DNA from: Isoetes taiwanensis
Taxonomy: Eukaryota; Streptophyta; Lycopodiopsida; Isoetales; Isoetaceae
Length of the DNA stretch: 64,000 nt
Direction: 5' to 3'
Assembly: GCA_021234155.1 (NCBI GenBank)
Contig: JAJEKV010000070.1
Location: 5,649,311-5,713,310, forward strand
In this document: positions 33,075-43,732 of the stretch, one piece after another
How the letters are laid out: every line of letters starts with the position of its first letter
Numbering within the stretch: the stretch's first letter is position 1
Made by a program: the position numbers and the translations under genes
Notes under the pieces: model-generated
Databases searched by the model: none
Told to the model about the DNA's origin: nothing
The model's input: the letters and a program-made list of their open reading frames with translations, nothing else

Positions 33075-33568
33075 GAAGTTGAACTGCTCCAACATTCAGC
33101 AAGCATATCCATATAGAATTTGCATTTACTGATGCCATTCCCCATCAATTCATTGCAAAAATTGCAGGTCATTTTAATAGCATAAGAGCAAACAACCAGC
33201 ATAAAATTTCAAAGAAAGATTTGTTCCAATAACTTTTGTTCTAATAACTTACATCTGGGAATGGCTTTGTATGATTGCCACATGCATCAGCAGCCCGAAC
33301 AGTTGTGAGTGCTGGCAAACTCATGGTTGATTGGACTCTCTTGCACCAGTCTAGGTCCCATGATGCCGTCAATTGCACGGTGAGCAATCGCGTTGCCATT
33401 CCAAATGTGGTAGGCAATTGCATTGCCATTTCCATAAGCGACTCCTGGTCATAACACCTGAGTTAATAATCTAAGCAACACAAAAACAAAGTCAAATAAA
33501 AAAGACATTACCTTGTGCCACTGTGCTAGCAAGACTGCCCACCATCATAGAGCCAGGATGCGCTGGTG
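33075..33568 (-). pseudogene. CHCHD2/CHCHD10-like twin-CX9C protein gene, partial and broken
   Basis: Three minus-strand exons. Exon A 33568-33512 reads APAHPGSMMVGSLASTVAQ and ends in AAG|GTAATG. Exon B 33444-33253 opens after GACCAG and reads GVAYGNGNAIAYHI, then NGNAIAHRAIDGIMGPR, and in a shifted frame DACGNHTKPFPD before the donor GAT|GTAAGT. Exon C from 33157 reads CNELMGNGISKCKFYMDMLA then EC. The AHRA.D..MGPR block and the two CX9C pairs are the hallmarks of CHCHD2/10-type proteins of the mitochondrial intermembrane space. Defects: a 30-bp internal duplication, a frameshift in exon B, no AG acceptor before exon C, and no first exon found. The LINE tail lies about 90 bases beyond exon C. 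Confidence 0.75.
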
Positions 33569-33599
33569 CTGGAGAAGATGCAAAGATGGAAGTCAGCAG

Positions 33600-36500
33600 T
33601 GATAAGGAGAATGTCGTAATTGGTAAATCTTAGATTTTATCTTTAACATGAAAGCTAAGGAAATTGGATAAAGACATGCTTAGTGCAAACAAAAGACAAT
33701 TATTTCTATAAAAGGAAAAAAAGTCTAGCGTGGAACTTTGTCCTTGGTAACTGGAGCACCAAAGTGGATAAAAACAACTAACAACATGTTCTGCGTGTTA
33801 CAAAAACAATTTATTTATAGAGGTCTAGAGGTGCTGACATGCACATCTGCAAGCAAAAGCAACAATATTATATATAATTTGCTCTAATTGAGACTTGAGA
33901 CCTAGGATCAAAGGATAATAAACTGCACAAAACAATACCTACTTGCTTTCACATGCATATTGGGCTCCAGTATTTAAAAGGCCAAACATCGTGTCAACAA
34001 AGCAATCTTTATCATTTGACGACTTGCCTTTATTGAATTATGCTGGATCATGAATATGTATTCTTGCTTTCTTGAATTCTTTTGGGATCATCAACGTGTC
34101 TTAAAGCAAAATAAAATGAAGAGTGCACGAACATCTTACCAATCCTAGAGAAGGTATCAAAGTTAAGGACAACATATGATAGAGCTGCAATCTAAGGAAG
34201 AGTTCGAGCTACCTAACAGATCTACTGCCCATAATATGAACCATAGCCCTGCTCATTGCCTGAATATGTTGCATGAAAAAATAGACCCACTGGTGAGTAT
34301 GTTCCCAATGGCCACAAAACATGAAGTTTTAATCTACAAATCCAGCAATTAAATCGACCAAATCTAAAGTATTAATTCAAACGAAAGAATCAACCCACAC
34401 TATTTTAATACATACCCAATAACACAACCACCAAATTCGAGAATTTGATGACGGACTTAAGCTCACAAATCTAAAAATAGAAGGAAAATATCTCGGCAAA
34501 TTGCACAAAGCTGCAACTATTGTTTTAATAATTGAGAAACAAAACTCTTGGAAGGTGGAAAAGCATTTGTAAGATTTGACTAAACAATGATGTTTGGAAT
34601 GAGAGAAGCTTGATTCACTGGTTGCACAATGTGGATCCAAATAAATTTTTCAAAGGAGCTGCCTCTATTTCTTGTAACTCTAGAAGAAGAAATGGATCTT
34701 AAGAAATCTACCTAATGTAGTATTGGCCCGTAGTTCATGCATATCAGGCCATGATTTGCATGATTCCAATTGCCACTTGCTCCTATTGTAGGGTGGCACC
34801 ATTTAGGAATGGAACATGGAAAGAGCACACAAAAATTCAAATTGATTCAAAAACTTGCAGGGATATTGGGATTCAAATATCTAGAGTCTTCAACATGATT
34901 AATAGAGACATCTAAAGTGATGGTCTATGTCTATTAAGTTTGAAAAAAATGGATTGAGAATGCAAAAGCAAAGGTACCTGGAAAATAAGTTGCCAATAAA
35001 GCAACGGGGTGTGAATCCTCCTGCCTTCATAGTTTATGGCCAAATAATCTGTAACAAAAAGTCTATGTTCAACATTTACAAGCACAACAATACTAAACTC
35101 CAAATCTTAGATTTTTTCAAGATAAAATTTTGAAGTTGCAGCCATTCGGAATGCCTAATTTTTGAGACTTAATGGTGAAATTGTTCGCTTACACATAAAT
35201 GCAACTCTCCTAATGAAGCTTTCCCAATCACCAATAGACACAGAGTTTCACGGGATCCAGAGGACTCAACATTTCAACAGCTGGATTGGGAAGGTTATGA
35301 CTCGGCAACTAAGAGAAAGGAAAATTGTATCCATCACAGAAATAAACCTTCAAAACTGCTTCAACGCTTGTTGCAACCAATGTCAAAGCCCTAACCTAGA
35401 CTATTACTACTTAGACAAAATCCGTTCCTTACCTTGTTGATGAATGGCGAAAGTAATCATGCTGCTCCAAGAGGTATGGCAGATTTAATCTAGCAAGAGT
35501 TGCCACTGTGATCGCCTAGCTTTGTGTTCCAGAGCAATAGCAGAGGTCCAATACCTCAATACACAGGGAGGCCAGAAAATTATCTTCCACAGACAAATCC
35601 CAACCTAACGTGGAGCCAACGAAAAAAGGAATGCAATCCCAGAAATTCCAATCATAACGATCGTGGCAAACATGCGAAGGATGATCCAGGATAAGAAATC
35701 CATGAAACCTGCAGAGGGATAACCAAGCCATGAAAGCCGAAAATGTCAAATAATAGGAGATAATTTTCTGTGATTTTTAGAAATCGGATTTTTTTTTCCG
35801 GCATCTAAGAAACCCAAAACCTTAGGGAAATAACTTAAAAAGAATTCCAAAAAGGTTTTCTCCAAACCGGAAAAACCGAATTTAAACAAGAGATTAGCAA
35901 CGTCTCATAAATGCCTTGTCATAAAAGCCTTAAGATGTATAATCTCCATCAGACTACAAATTGATTAAAATTTGCAGCTTTTTTTATTTTTATTTTTTGG
36001 CACGCTTGCATAAACATGCATTGAGACTTTAAAGAAATTTTAGAGTTTCCACATCATTGCCAACTAGGATTTTTGTACACTTGGATCACCTACAAGCATC
36101 GGATATGATCTACCGCGGTGAAAATTCAAGAAAATTCTAAATGGGTTGGGTTGTCGGTTACGTCGGCCACAGCTAAGGTTTCCGCTGATGAGAGGAATGC
36201 TTGTTTATTTATTTTTTGAAAACTTCTCAAGAAGAGTGAGAGCATGGAGCTCTAACCGAAGAAGATGGTTCATGCTATGGCGTTCAACGAAAACGGCTAA
36301 AACGATAGAGAAGTAAAATTGCCTCGGGCCACTAGAGTTAAGAATAAGACATCTGCTTGTTGCATTTTCGCTTGCATTTTTGCGATTTTTCTGCATGTTG
36401 TTCATATTCAGAATATGGATATTTGAGTGCTGAAGTTACCTTGGTGGATTTGCATTCCATTGTGGATTTGAAGGATTCCACCACATTTTAGAGCTTCCTG

Positions 36501-36700
36501 TACGGATTTTTATTTAAGGCTTGAATTTTTCTTATTTCTTTTGGCTTTCTCAGAGTTGGGCATTTGAAGCGACTGTTCCAGAATTTCGCGCTCATTTTGG
36601 TGAATTTTGAGACGACATTCAGAGGTACAGGTAAGGAAATCAAGAAACCCTCTGGGTCAATGGTCAATACTGGTCACCAGACGATATCATCAGTCCCCCT
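33600..36700. other. AT-rich intergenic sequence
   Basis: No gene recognised. The plus ORF at 35162-35440 (92 codons) has no known motif. The missing first exon of the CHCHD-like gene was looked for here and not found. Confidence 0.45.
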
Positions 36701-36730
36701 CTGGCTTCAGATGCGCAGACCATGCATACG

Positions 36731-36764
36731 GAGCCATATGATGTGAGAGTATCATGTACGGTTC
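36731..36764 (+). ncRNA. Group II intron domain V remnant (probably mitochondrial)
   Basis: 34 bases, GAGCCATATGATGTGAGAGT followed by ATCATGTACGGTTC. Paired halves GAGCCATATG and CATGTACGGTTC enclose a four-pair upper stem (ATGU/GUAU) closed by GAGA, a GNRA tetraloop. This is the shape and length of domain V, the catalytic core of group II introns, and is very close to plant organellar versions. Domains I-IV and VI are not recognisable around it. It is most simply a piece of mitochondrial (or plastid) DNA moved to the nucleus. Confidence 0.75.
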
Positions 36765-37620
36765 TCTGAGAAGGAAAGAAGAAAAAGATAGATCTAGCAA
36801 TCTTTATGTTGTAACAACCAATAATAAGGTGCTGCATTAAGGCTTATGTAAGTTTTTAGTGGCATATATGTTTTCTTAGCCATTGTCAGTTTTTAGTCTG
36901 AGATCATGCCTACTTCAATGCTTGCTCGGTTCTTCCGGATCTATGTCTCTGGACTCCAAGGCCATCATGGATGACTCACAGGTGTGCATTCCAAGGCTGC
37001 CATAACAGGCTGGGCGCCTTCCATTTGCATTTAAGTAAGAGGTTGTTTGAGGACATCTCTTCCACCTCGACCAATCTGTAATATGCTTTTATGATTCTTC
37101 TCTAGGCCTTTTTTCCACCCAGGATAGCTTACAACTGAGATAGTTTATATTTGCCCATGTTTTCTACAGATTAAAGTGGAGAGGTCCTCGGTTTGCTGCT
37201 GGAATAGCCAACATAGTGTCAAAGGGAACCCATGAAGTTTTCTGGCAAAGGCTAAATAGGTATTTTTCACCTACCTATATGTTACAAAGAGAAGAAACAG
37301 ATCTAAAGCATAGAGTTTGCGCTTGTGTTTTTTTGTTGTTTTGTTAATGATCCAGATCATCCATTTGCCTTTTCTTCCTAGACATTATCTGGTTCTAAAA
37401 TCTGGTGACATTTGTTTGAAGCTCAGTTGCAACAAACCGAGCATGCAACATGGATTAAGCCGATAAACAAGAAAAGTGGTGATGGATCTGCCTATTGTAA
37501 CAAGAATACCGCAATGATAACACAAATTTCTACTTTGGCCATGGTTCTCATGAATATAGATATATTTCCCAGCAGCGTAAGCTCGGAGACATGGCTAAAA
37601 CTTGTTGTTGCCGAGTGTAA
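36765..37620 (+). other. Unclassified stretch with one exon-like segment
   Basis: TTTTCTACAG|ATTAAAGTGG at about 37160-37180 opens a frame LKWRGPRFAAGIANIVSKGT that runs to AATAG|GTATTT near 37259. It has proper splice sites on both sides, but I do not recognise the protein. Confidence 0.3.
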
Positions 37621-37627
37621 GGTACAC

Positions 37628-37735
37628 CGCCCTTCTAGATCTGCAATCACATTGTCAAAGTTCTGAAAAACTCATTAAGGTACAGCTGCTCCTTCTAGAT
37701 CTAAAATCACATTGTCAAAGTTCTGCAAAAACTCA
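37628..37735. repeat. Tandem duplication, about 60 bp
   Basis: CCTTCTAGATCT.CAATCACA and TTGTCAAAGTTCTG..AAAACTC occur twice in succession. The duplication falls inside the Copia gag remnant. Confidence 0.85.
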
Positions 37736-38200
37736 TTCACATCATCATTTTCATGAAATTTTAGTCTCCTTAACTCGTTTTCCAACACATCAATCTGTGA
37801 GGATGTCTTTTCCTCATAGTTAATCAGCATGTAATTCCACATTTGCTTGGGGGGATACCCCTCAATTTAAGCACAATGCTGGAACTTACTTTACTCATGA
37901 TAATTCCTTGAGCTTTCCTTATTCTGGCCTTATCTCCAGATCCTTCTCTTGCTGATGTTTCACTTACTTCTTCAACTTGCACTTCTACATCTCTTCAGTA
38001 TTTGAACTGCCCTTAGCAGCAACTCTTCCAACTAGACTCCTTAGCCTTACTTCCTCTTCAGTTGTCTCAATTAGATCTAAAAGATCTTCAACCTCCAGCA
38101 CATGCTTAAATCTTTTTCTTCCAAACTTGAAAGCCAGAATCTCCCTTGAATACTTCTATGGCATTCAAAAGCCCTGCTCCAAACCTACTTGACATCTTGT
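37660..38200 (-). pseudogene. Copia gag (UBN2-type) remnant
   Basis: Minus strand. The gag-like frame starts near a start codon at about 38196 (MSSRFGAGLLNAIEVFKGDS) and, after frame breaks, reads MWNYMLINYEEKTSSQIDVL, then ELRRLKFHENDDVNEFLQNF. This fits the W...Y / L...F pattern of plant Copia gag. No protease, integrase or reverse transcriptase follows. The element is therefore truncated. Confidence 0.7.
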
Positions 38201-38209
38201 CTACAACCT

Positions 38210-38221
38210 GCTCTGATACCA
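38210..38221 (-). other. Primer-binding site for initiator methionine tRNA
   Basis: On the minus strand it reads TGGTATCAGAGC, the standard plant retrotransposon primer-binding site, one base after the end of the LTR (..CTAACA). Confidence 0.9.
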
Positions 38222-38222
38222 C

Positions 38223-38992
38223 TGTTAGATAATTTAATAATCACTTGATTAACAATTTCAATTTCAACAATGCAACATTTCACTGAATAAACTAGATTCA
38301 ATTTCTGAATTTAGTGGTCACAATAAGGTTTACCATATGGAGATCCTTAAAGACTTGTGAACCATTAACCTTGTAAATGACATTAGCCATAGCTTCATAA
38401 TCCATAATTTCATTATTCATAACTTCCTGGTATTGCAATTCAAAAGATCAAATATCTTATCTATACCCTAAACTCCGTTTACCTCAACGAATAACAGACT
38501 GTGTTAGAAACTACCGTGTATATTCAATGAATCTATACATTTTGATTTTATTTACGGGGATCCGGCTATTTTGCAACTACCGATCTGCTCTCATGTTAGC
38601 TTCTTTCAAGCTCATTCGACCGAATCAAACATGACATATTTGATCTCATTTTCCCTCCAATAAGATAACTATTGGAGTATTAATAATTCGATGCTTCACA
38701 AATAACTAGTTAACTATATTGCCTTGAAACAATTTTGACCTTGCTCTTTCAACCCTAAAAATTAATATGAACCATATTATCTTGTCTTGTCTTTCCCCTA
38801 CTTCAAAATAATGATGGTAAACCCTGTTGTCTTCTCGAAACTTCAAACTGTTTACCATGGTTACTCCTTCAGCACATCAACTGATTATGTAGTGAACCAT
38901 GATATCTTCTAGTAAATATTAACAATTCATCATGGTTACTGCTCTTCCTCCTTAATGATTATGAGGTGAACTTGAAATCGTGATCTCCAACA
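38223..38992 (-). mobile_element. Copia-type LTR, 770 bp
   Basis: On the minus strand it begins TGTTGGAGATCACG and ends TTATCTAACA, the usual TG...CA form, followed immediately by the primer-binding site and gag. Its outer edge (38992) abuts Helitron coding sequence with no gap, so this end marks an insertion into the Helitron. The partner LTR and pol are absent. Confidence 0.8.
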
Positions 38993-39724
38993 GATAGTTC
39001 CGCATAATTAGTGGCCGCTTGAAAAGTACAAGGCGCATATCAATGTAGAGTAGTGTTTCAGTGTTGGCAGCGTGAAGTATATCTACAAGTACATCCACAA
39101 AGGGGCTGATCGAGCATCCATCAAGATCACTACAGAACTGACAGAGGAATCCACATCCACATTAAATTGGGACGAGGTGGAGCAATACCTTGACATGAGA
39201 TATGTCTCTGCAGCTAAAGCCACGTGGAGGCGGGTTCAAGCTGCATGGCAACTCCCACACAGTACACAGGCTACTTGTTCACCTGCCAAACAACCAAGCT
39301 GTTTATTATCAGGAAGGCCACGAAAGAGAAGCCATCGAGTGACAGATGCAAAAAAGAACAATGCTGACTGCATGGTTTGAGCTCAACAAGGACGACCCAG
39401 CCGCACGTGAATACACTTATCCAGAAATTCCCCAGCACACGCCAGACATCATGGAAAAAGTGGGAGGGGAAGTTCAAGCTCATTACATGGATGTACAATG
39501 TGAGCCCTAAGGAGCGTGACTGCTATTATCTCCGTCTCCCGTTGCTATATATCAAGGGTGCAACTAGCTTCGAAGGCATGCGCACTGTCAATGAAAAACT
39601 ATGTTCAACTTTCAAGGAAGCTGCCAAAGAACTCAGCTTATTGGAAGACGATGCTGAGTGGGAGAAGATGCTCGAAGACGCGAGCATTCACATTCATTTG
39701 GCTACACAATGACCCAAAAGATCC
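38993..39724 (+). pseudogene. Helitron protein, N-terminal segment (Helitron-like N domain)
   Basis: Reads KYKAHINVE then GSVKYIYKYIHKGADRAS (39058-39110) and WDEVEQYLDMRYVSAAKATW near 39170. This is the conserved segment that precedes the helicase in plant Helitrons. It continues with frame breaks to FIWLHNDPKDP at about 39690-39725, where the CACTA element interrupts it. The Rep/HUH part that should come first is missing because the Copia LTR sits at the left edge. Confidence 0.8.
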
Positions 39725-39744
39725 CACTACAAGAGAATGATGGT

Positions 39745-40030
39745 TAAACGTCAGAATAATCGTCAGAGAGCCTTTATAAAATAGACAACTGCCCGGGCCT
39801 TATTCCTGACGAATATACTGACGAGTTTTATCTGACGAATTAACGTCAGAATAATCGTCAGATGATTAGTCAGACATAGTCAGAGGAATAGTCAGTTGAA
39901 TAGTCAGAGAATTAGTCATTTAAATAGTCACACAATTCGTCATTTCATTAGTCAGATAGTTCGTCAGTTAATCATTATATTAGTCATTGTATTAGTCAAT
40001 GCAATAGTTAGAATATTGGTCATTTTATTG
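39745..40030. repeat. CACTA subterminal repeat array, left
   Basis: More than fifteen TAGTCAG/TCGTCAG words separated by 4-6 A/T bases. Probably binding sites for the element's accessory protein. Confidence 0.85.
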
Positions 40031-40084
40031 AAAATATTGCCAGTACATAAAAATTGGTATTTTCCGTACTGCAAATAAATGAAA

Positions 40085-40130
40085 GGAGCTCCAAGGAATC
40101 GAACCTTGGTTAAACCATCATCTCCAGTTA
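40085..40130 (-). repeat. tRNA-like T-arm inside the CACTA element
   Basis: Minus-strand box B GGTTCGATTCC (40105-40095) in a T-stem CCAAGG/CCTTGG. No good box A. It may be a SINE fragment carried by the element. Confidence 0.35.
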
Positions 40131-41576
40131 TTCAAATAGATATATAAATAGCAATCAAGTAAGCCAACAACAACTGATGTGTATAAAAGAATCATTTTTT
40201 CAGTCTACAGAAGAATCAATTTTTCAATCGCTCATAACTTTGCTAGAAAAGAGAATTAACAAGACCAATCTTTAACTAATTATGGTTACCTTGTTGATCT
40301 CCAATATGCGTATACTCATTTTCGCATGTAAGAGGATCTTGTTGTAATTCTGTATATGACACAGAGAGATTTTCAGAGCAAGAATGTACCAAATACACAT
40401 TTTCACCAAATCAAGTTGCACAAATCGTAAGAATAACATAAAATAATTAAAGCACCCAACAAACCTGTTGTCACTGTGGCTCACTCTTTTCTGCATTCCA
40501 ATCAACTGCCAGTCAGAATTTAGGGATGCTGCATAGAAAGGCAACAATGCTACGAAATGAGAAAGGAAAATAAGAAAAAAACGGCAAGAAACACTGGTGC
40601 AACTTCTTTTAGAATTCATACCATGTTTTTCTTCATCCCTACACTGTGCAGCTTGCTTTGACCCCAATTGTTATGCATAAACTAAACAAAAATACATTTT
40701 AAAAAGCTTATGCATGTATTTTCTGCAGTACTTACCACTCCTTTGAGGTCTAAAATTGCAAGGGAATGAAGAATAGACCTTCCAGCTTTCTTAGAACAAG
40801 CAAAAATTCTCCATTCGATCATTACCTTCCATTCTTTGCTATAACTGATTGATACGAAAAAGATAAGGAACAAATTTTAGAATAAGAGTAACAGTACTAG
40901 ACTCCAAGATCTAAGCCAAAGCAAAAAAGAAAACTGACAAATAATTAAATAATATGGCTATGCTTGAATAATAAGGAAAACATCATAAAGGGATTAACCC
41001 ATGCAATCAGCATAAGCCAATTGGAACTCATGTAAACCAACTGGATAGAACTCATGAATATGCTGGCCAAAAGCTATCAGAAATCACGAGTAGGATAGAA
41101 TAAAGATGCAAGATAAAATGAAGCTGCATTTTAAAGACCATAATGCCCAAGAGATCAAGCTGCATAGTAGAATTATGAGGCTCCTGTCTAAAAATTGTCA
41201 GTGCATGGCATAATAGAATTGAGTAATTATCTTCAGTAACATAGTATGCAGCATATAACCCCTGCCACAGAACTGAATGGCAACGAGAGTGATATGATAT
41301 CAAGAATCTGCAGGGTCTTAACATGCTACAATAATGAATTTGGCAACCCAACAAGAGAATAATGTCCATTTCATTCTGCTACAAAAGACTAAGCAGTAAA
41401 AACAAAGGGATCACACTAACAATTTCGTATGCTAGACCAAGAACAAGAATATGTATAAGTGATAATCCTCCATGTACAAGAATGATACTACTTCCACAGA
41501 TGGAAATGAAATTTAGACAATATATATGCAAAGTAAGCATTAGGCTAAATAAAACCTGATTGTGCTGTGCTGAATA

Positions 41577-41650
41577 TCATCGTCAGTATCTTCTTCTATC
41601 AATGTCATTGAATAGCATCGTCAGTATCTTCCTCTATCAATGTTATTGGC
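41577..41650. repeat. 37-bp tandem duplication
   Basis: CATCGTCAGTATCTTC.TCTAT and CAATGT.ATTG occur twice in a row, inside the CACTA interior. Confidence 0.85.
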
Positions 41651-41929
41651 AGGAGAATCCAAGCTTTTGGAGGCACTGCTACATGAGGCTAGGACCGAAA
41701 TGGACCTCTTGATGCTGAATCATCTATGCCTTTACAAGTTCTAAGCCACCGGACCACTTATTTGAGAGAAATGCCCAGAATCTTAAGTCCTTTAGGTCAG
41801 CCGCTAAGGAGCCCGTCCCTAATTGCGATCATAAGCACAAGATATTGGGTTGTTACAGGCACCTGTTATCAGCCAACTTTCTTGATTCTGATTTTAAGTA
41901 AAGGCTAAGATTTTATATGTTAAATAAAT

Positions 41930-42000
41930 ACTAGTGTGTATGGTAAGGAAACAGTTTATGGGCCTTGAGACTGGGGTTCAAATCCCTACAAGTAATTTTA
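41930..42000 (+). repeat. tRNA-like unit inside the CACTA element
   Basis: Box B GGTTCAAATCC at 41975-41985, with a box-A-like TATGGTAAGGA upstream at about 41939. Probably a SINE head or pseudo-tRNA. Confidence 0.4.
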
Positions 42001-43309
42001 TAGTCCCAAACAAATGCATTTTGAGACAACAAGCCAACGCAAGTTGCCTGCACAAGTTCGAAAGCAATTTTTATAGTCCAAATGCAATACATTTTGGGAT
42101 AACAAAATAACACACTTGGCTAGAATATTCGACAACATTATACATGTACCACTTTCTAGCATTTACGTTCGCAACAAGCACAATAATAACTTTTTTTTAA
42201 ACCCACTTTTGCAATGGTAGCCTTGTCTGCAGTATTGAGCGGCCTCTGCGGCTTTGCCTCTACATATGATTAAAAATGCCATACCCTGATCCTGTCTTTT
42301 GCTGCATTCAAAAATTTGATAGTGCATTTCATTAGATTACTATGTAAAACATGTTATCTTCTCTGATCATGCGCCATATCAGTTTGCCGCTCCGCCAGAC
42401 TCTGCCGTCCCTCCTGAACGAAAACCTAATGGAAATGAAACCCTAAATCATGTTCTAGCATGTATAAACGAGTTGGGGAAGAGAAACGTTCGTGGCAGCC
42501 TTGGCCGCCGCGATAAGTTTCTTGTATATATAAATGCTTGTAAATTGAATCCTCAAAGATGGGACTACCAACATTAGGCTATGCTTTTTTAATTCTCCAT
42601 TCGTTTTAATGGCAGTCATCTTATATGTCGGGTTAACATCAAACATGCCATTTTACATCAAATACGCCATAATATAATGCTCCAAATGCTCCAACCATAT
42701 CCTTAGCAACATCAATGGGTTTAAAAAGGGTCTTAGGGAGGATTACATGGTACTATAGTTATATGAGTATTATATATTGCTGGAAAAAGTATTTAGCATT
42801 ACTACACTTTCATTGGGATCTTATCAAAATAGCTTATAATAAAAACACATTGCAAGTGCTTGATGATCTTTGAAACATCATAGACATTGGTACTTACTTT
42901 GCTAAGCATTTGAAGTTGATATGTTGTTAAGCAAGAAGTGCATCATTATAAATTATAGGTGTGAAATTTTTCTAAAAGAAGTTCCTCAAGCGGGCAAGTT
43001 GACGGGCTAAAGTATTTGGTTGATGTTAAATGTCTAAAAGTGGATCTCGTGTGACATGTATTCTTGATTGCTTTTAAGTTGGAAGGTACATGAGAGGAGA
43101 AAGAAATTGTAGTAAACAACACCTAAACAAACACAGAATTATTACAATGGAGTTGGTGAAACATGATCTCCTCAAATACAAAACATTTGGAGATAGAGAT
43201 GTTATTCGATAAATGAGAAAGTCTAGATGCTTAATATATCATTTACATCATTATATTAATAAAGGAACTAAGGAATAGCAGCAACTACAATAGATATTAT
43301 GCATGACCA

Positions 43310-43715
43310 TTATTCTGACGAATATAGGAAGATAGTCAGCATAATAGTCACAAAATTAATCAGTGTAATAGTCAACTTGTAAGTCATCTAATTAGTCAGA
43401 TATTTAGTCAAACATTTGGACAGACGGATAGTCAGGCTACAAGTCAGACTTTTAGTCAGCAAAATCGTCAGAAATGATTCGTCCGGCTACTCGTCACCTC
43501 ATTAGTCAGATTATTAGACAACTAATTAGTCAAGCTAAACGTTAGTCTAAATGTCAAGTAATTCGTCAGATGCTTATTAGTCAGTTTATTAGTCAGGATT
43601 TTCGTCAACTCTAAACGTCAGTTTGTTAGTCAGATTAAGCGTCATATTAATAGTCAAATACGCATTTGACAAACTATTTTAGACCCTCTGACGATTTTTC
43701 TGACGTTTAGCTGTC
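43310..43715. repeat. CACTA subterminal repeat array, right
   Basis: About 25 TAGTCAG/TCGTCAG words. They run in the same orientation as in the left array until the last 45 bases, where the inverted terminal repeat takes over. Confidence 0.85.
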
Positions 43716-43732
43716 ATTCTCTTGTAGTGTCC

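Larger units (their letters stand above)
39725..43729. mobile_element. CACTA (En/Spm) element, 4,005 bp, non-autonomous
   Basis: The left end CACTACAAGAGAATGA is mirrored at the right end (CATTCTCTTGTAGTG), and the flanks carry a perfect 3-bp duplication TCC (39722-39724 and 43730-43732). The inverted repeats extend to about 45 bases through ACGTCAGAA.AATCGTCAGAG. Inside each end lies a long array of ~12-base NAWTAGTCAG/TTCGTCAG words (39745-40030 and 43310-43710), typical subterminal repeats. I see no transposase; interior ORFs are short. It is a clean insertion into the Helitron gene, whose frame resumes with RLWELYKNSLTED. Confidence 0.93.

Noticed and set aside
39745..40030. CRISPR-like or satellite array
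   Set aside because: The repeats lie inside CACTA ends and match the layout of subterminal binding repeats.
40085..40130. Functional tRNA gene
   Set aside because: Only a T-arm is present; no acceptor or D-arm pairs with it.
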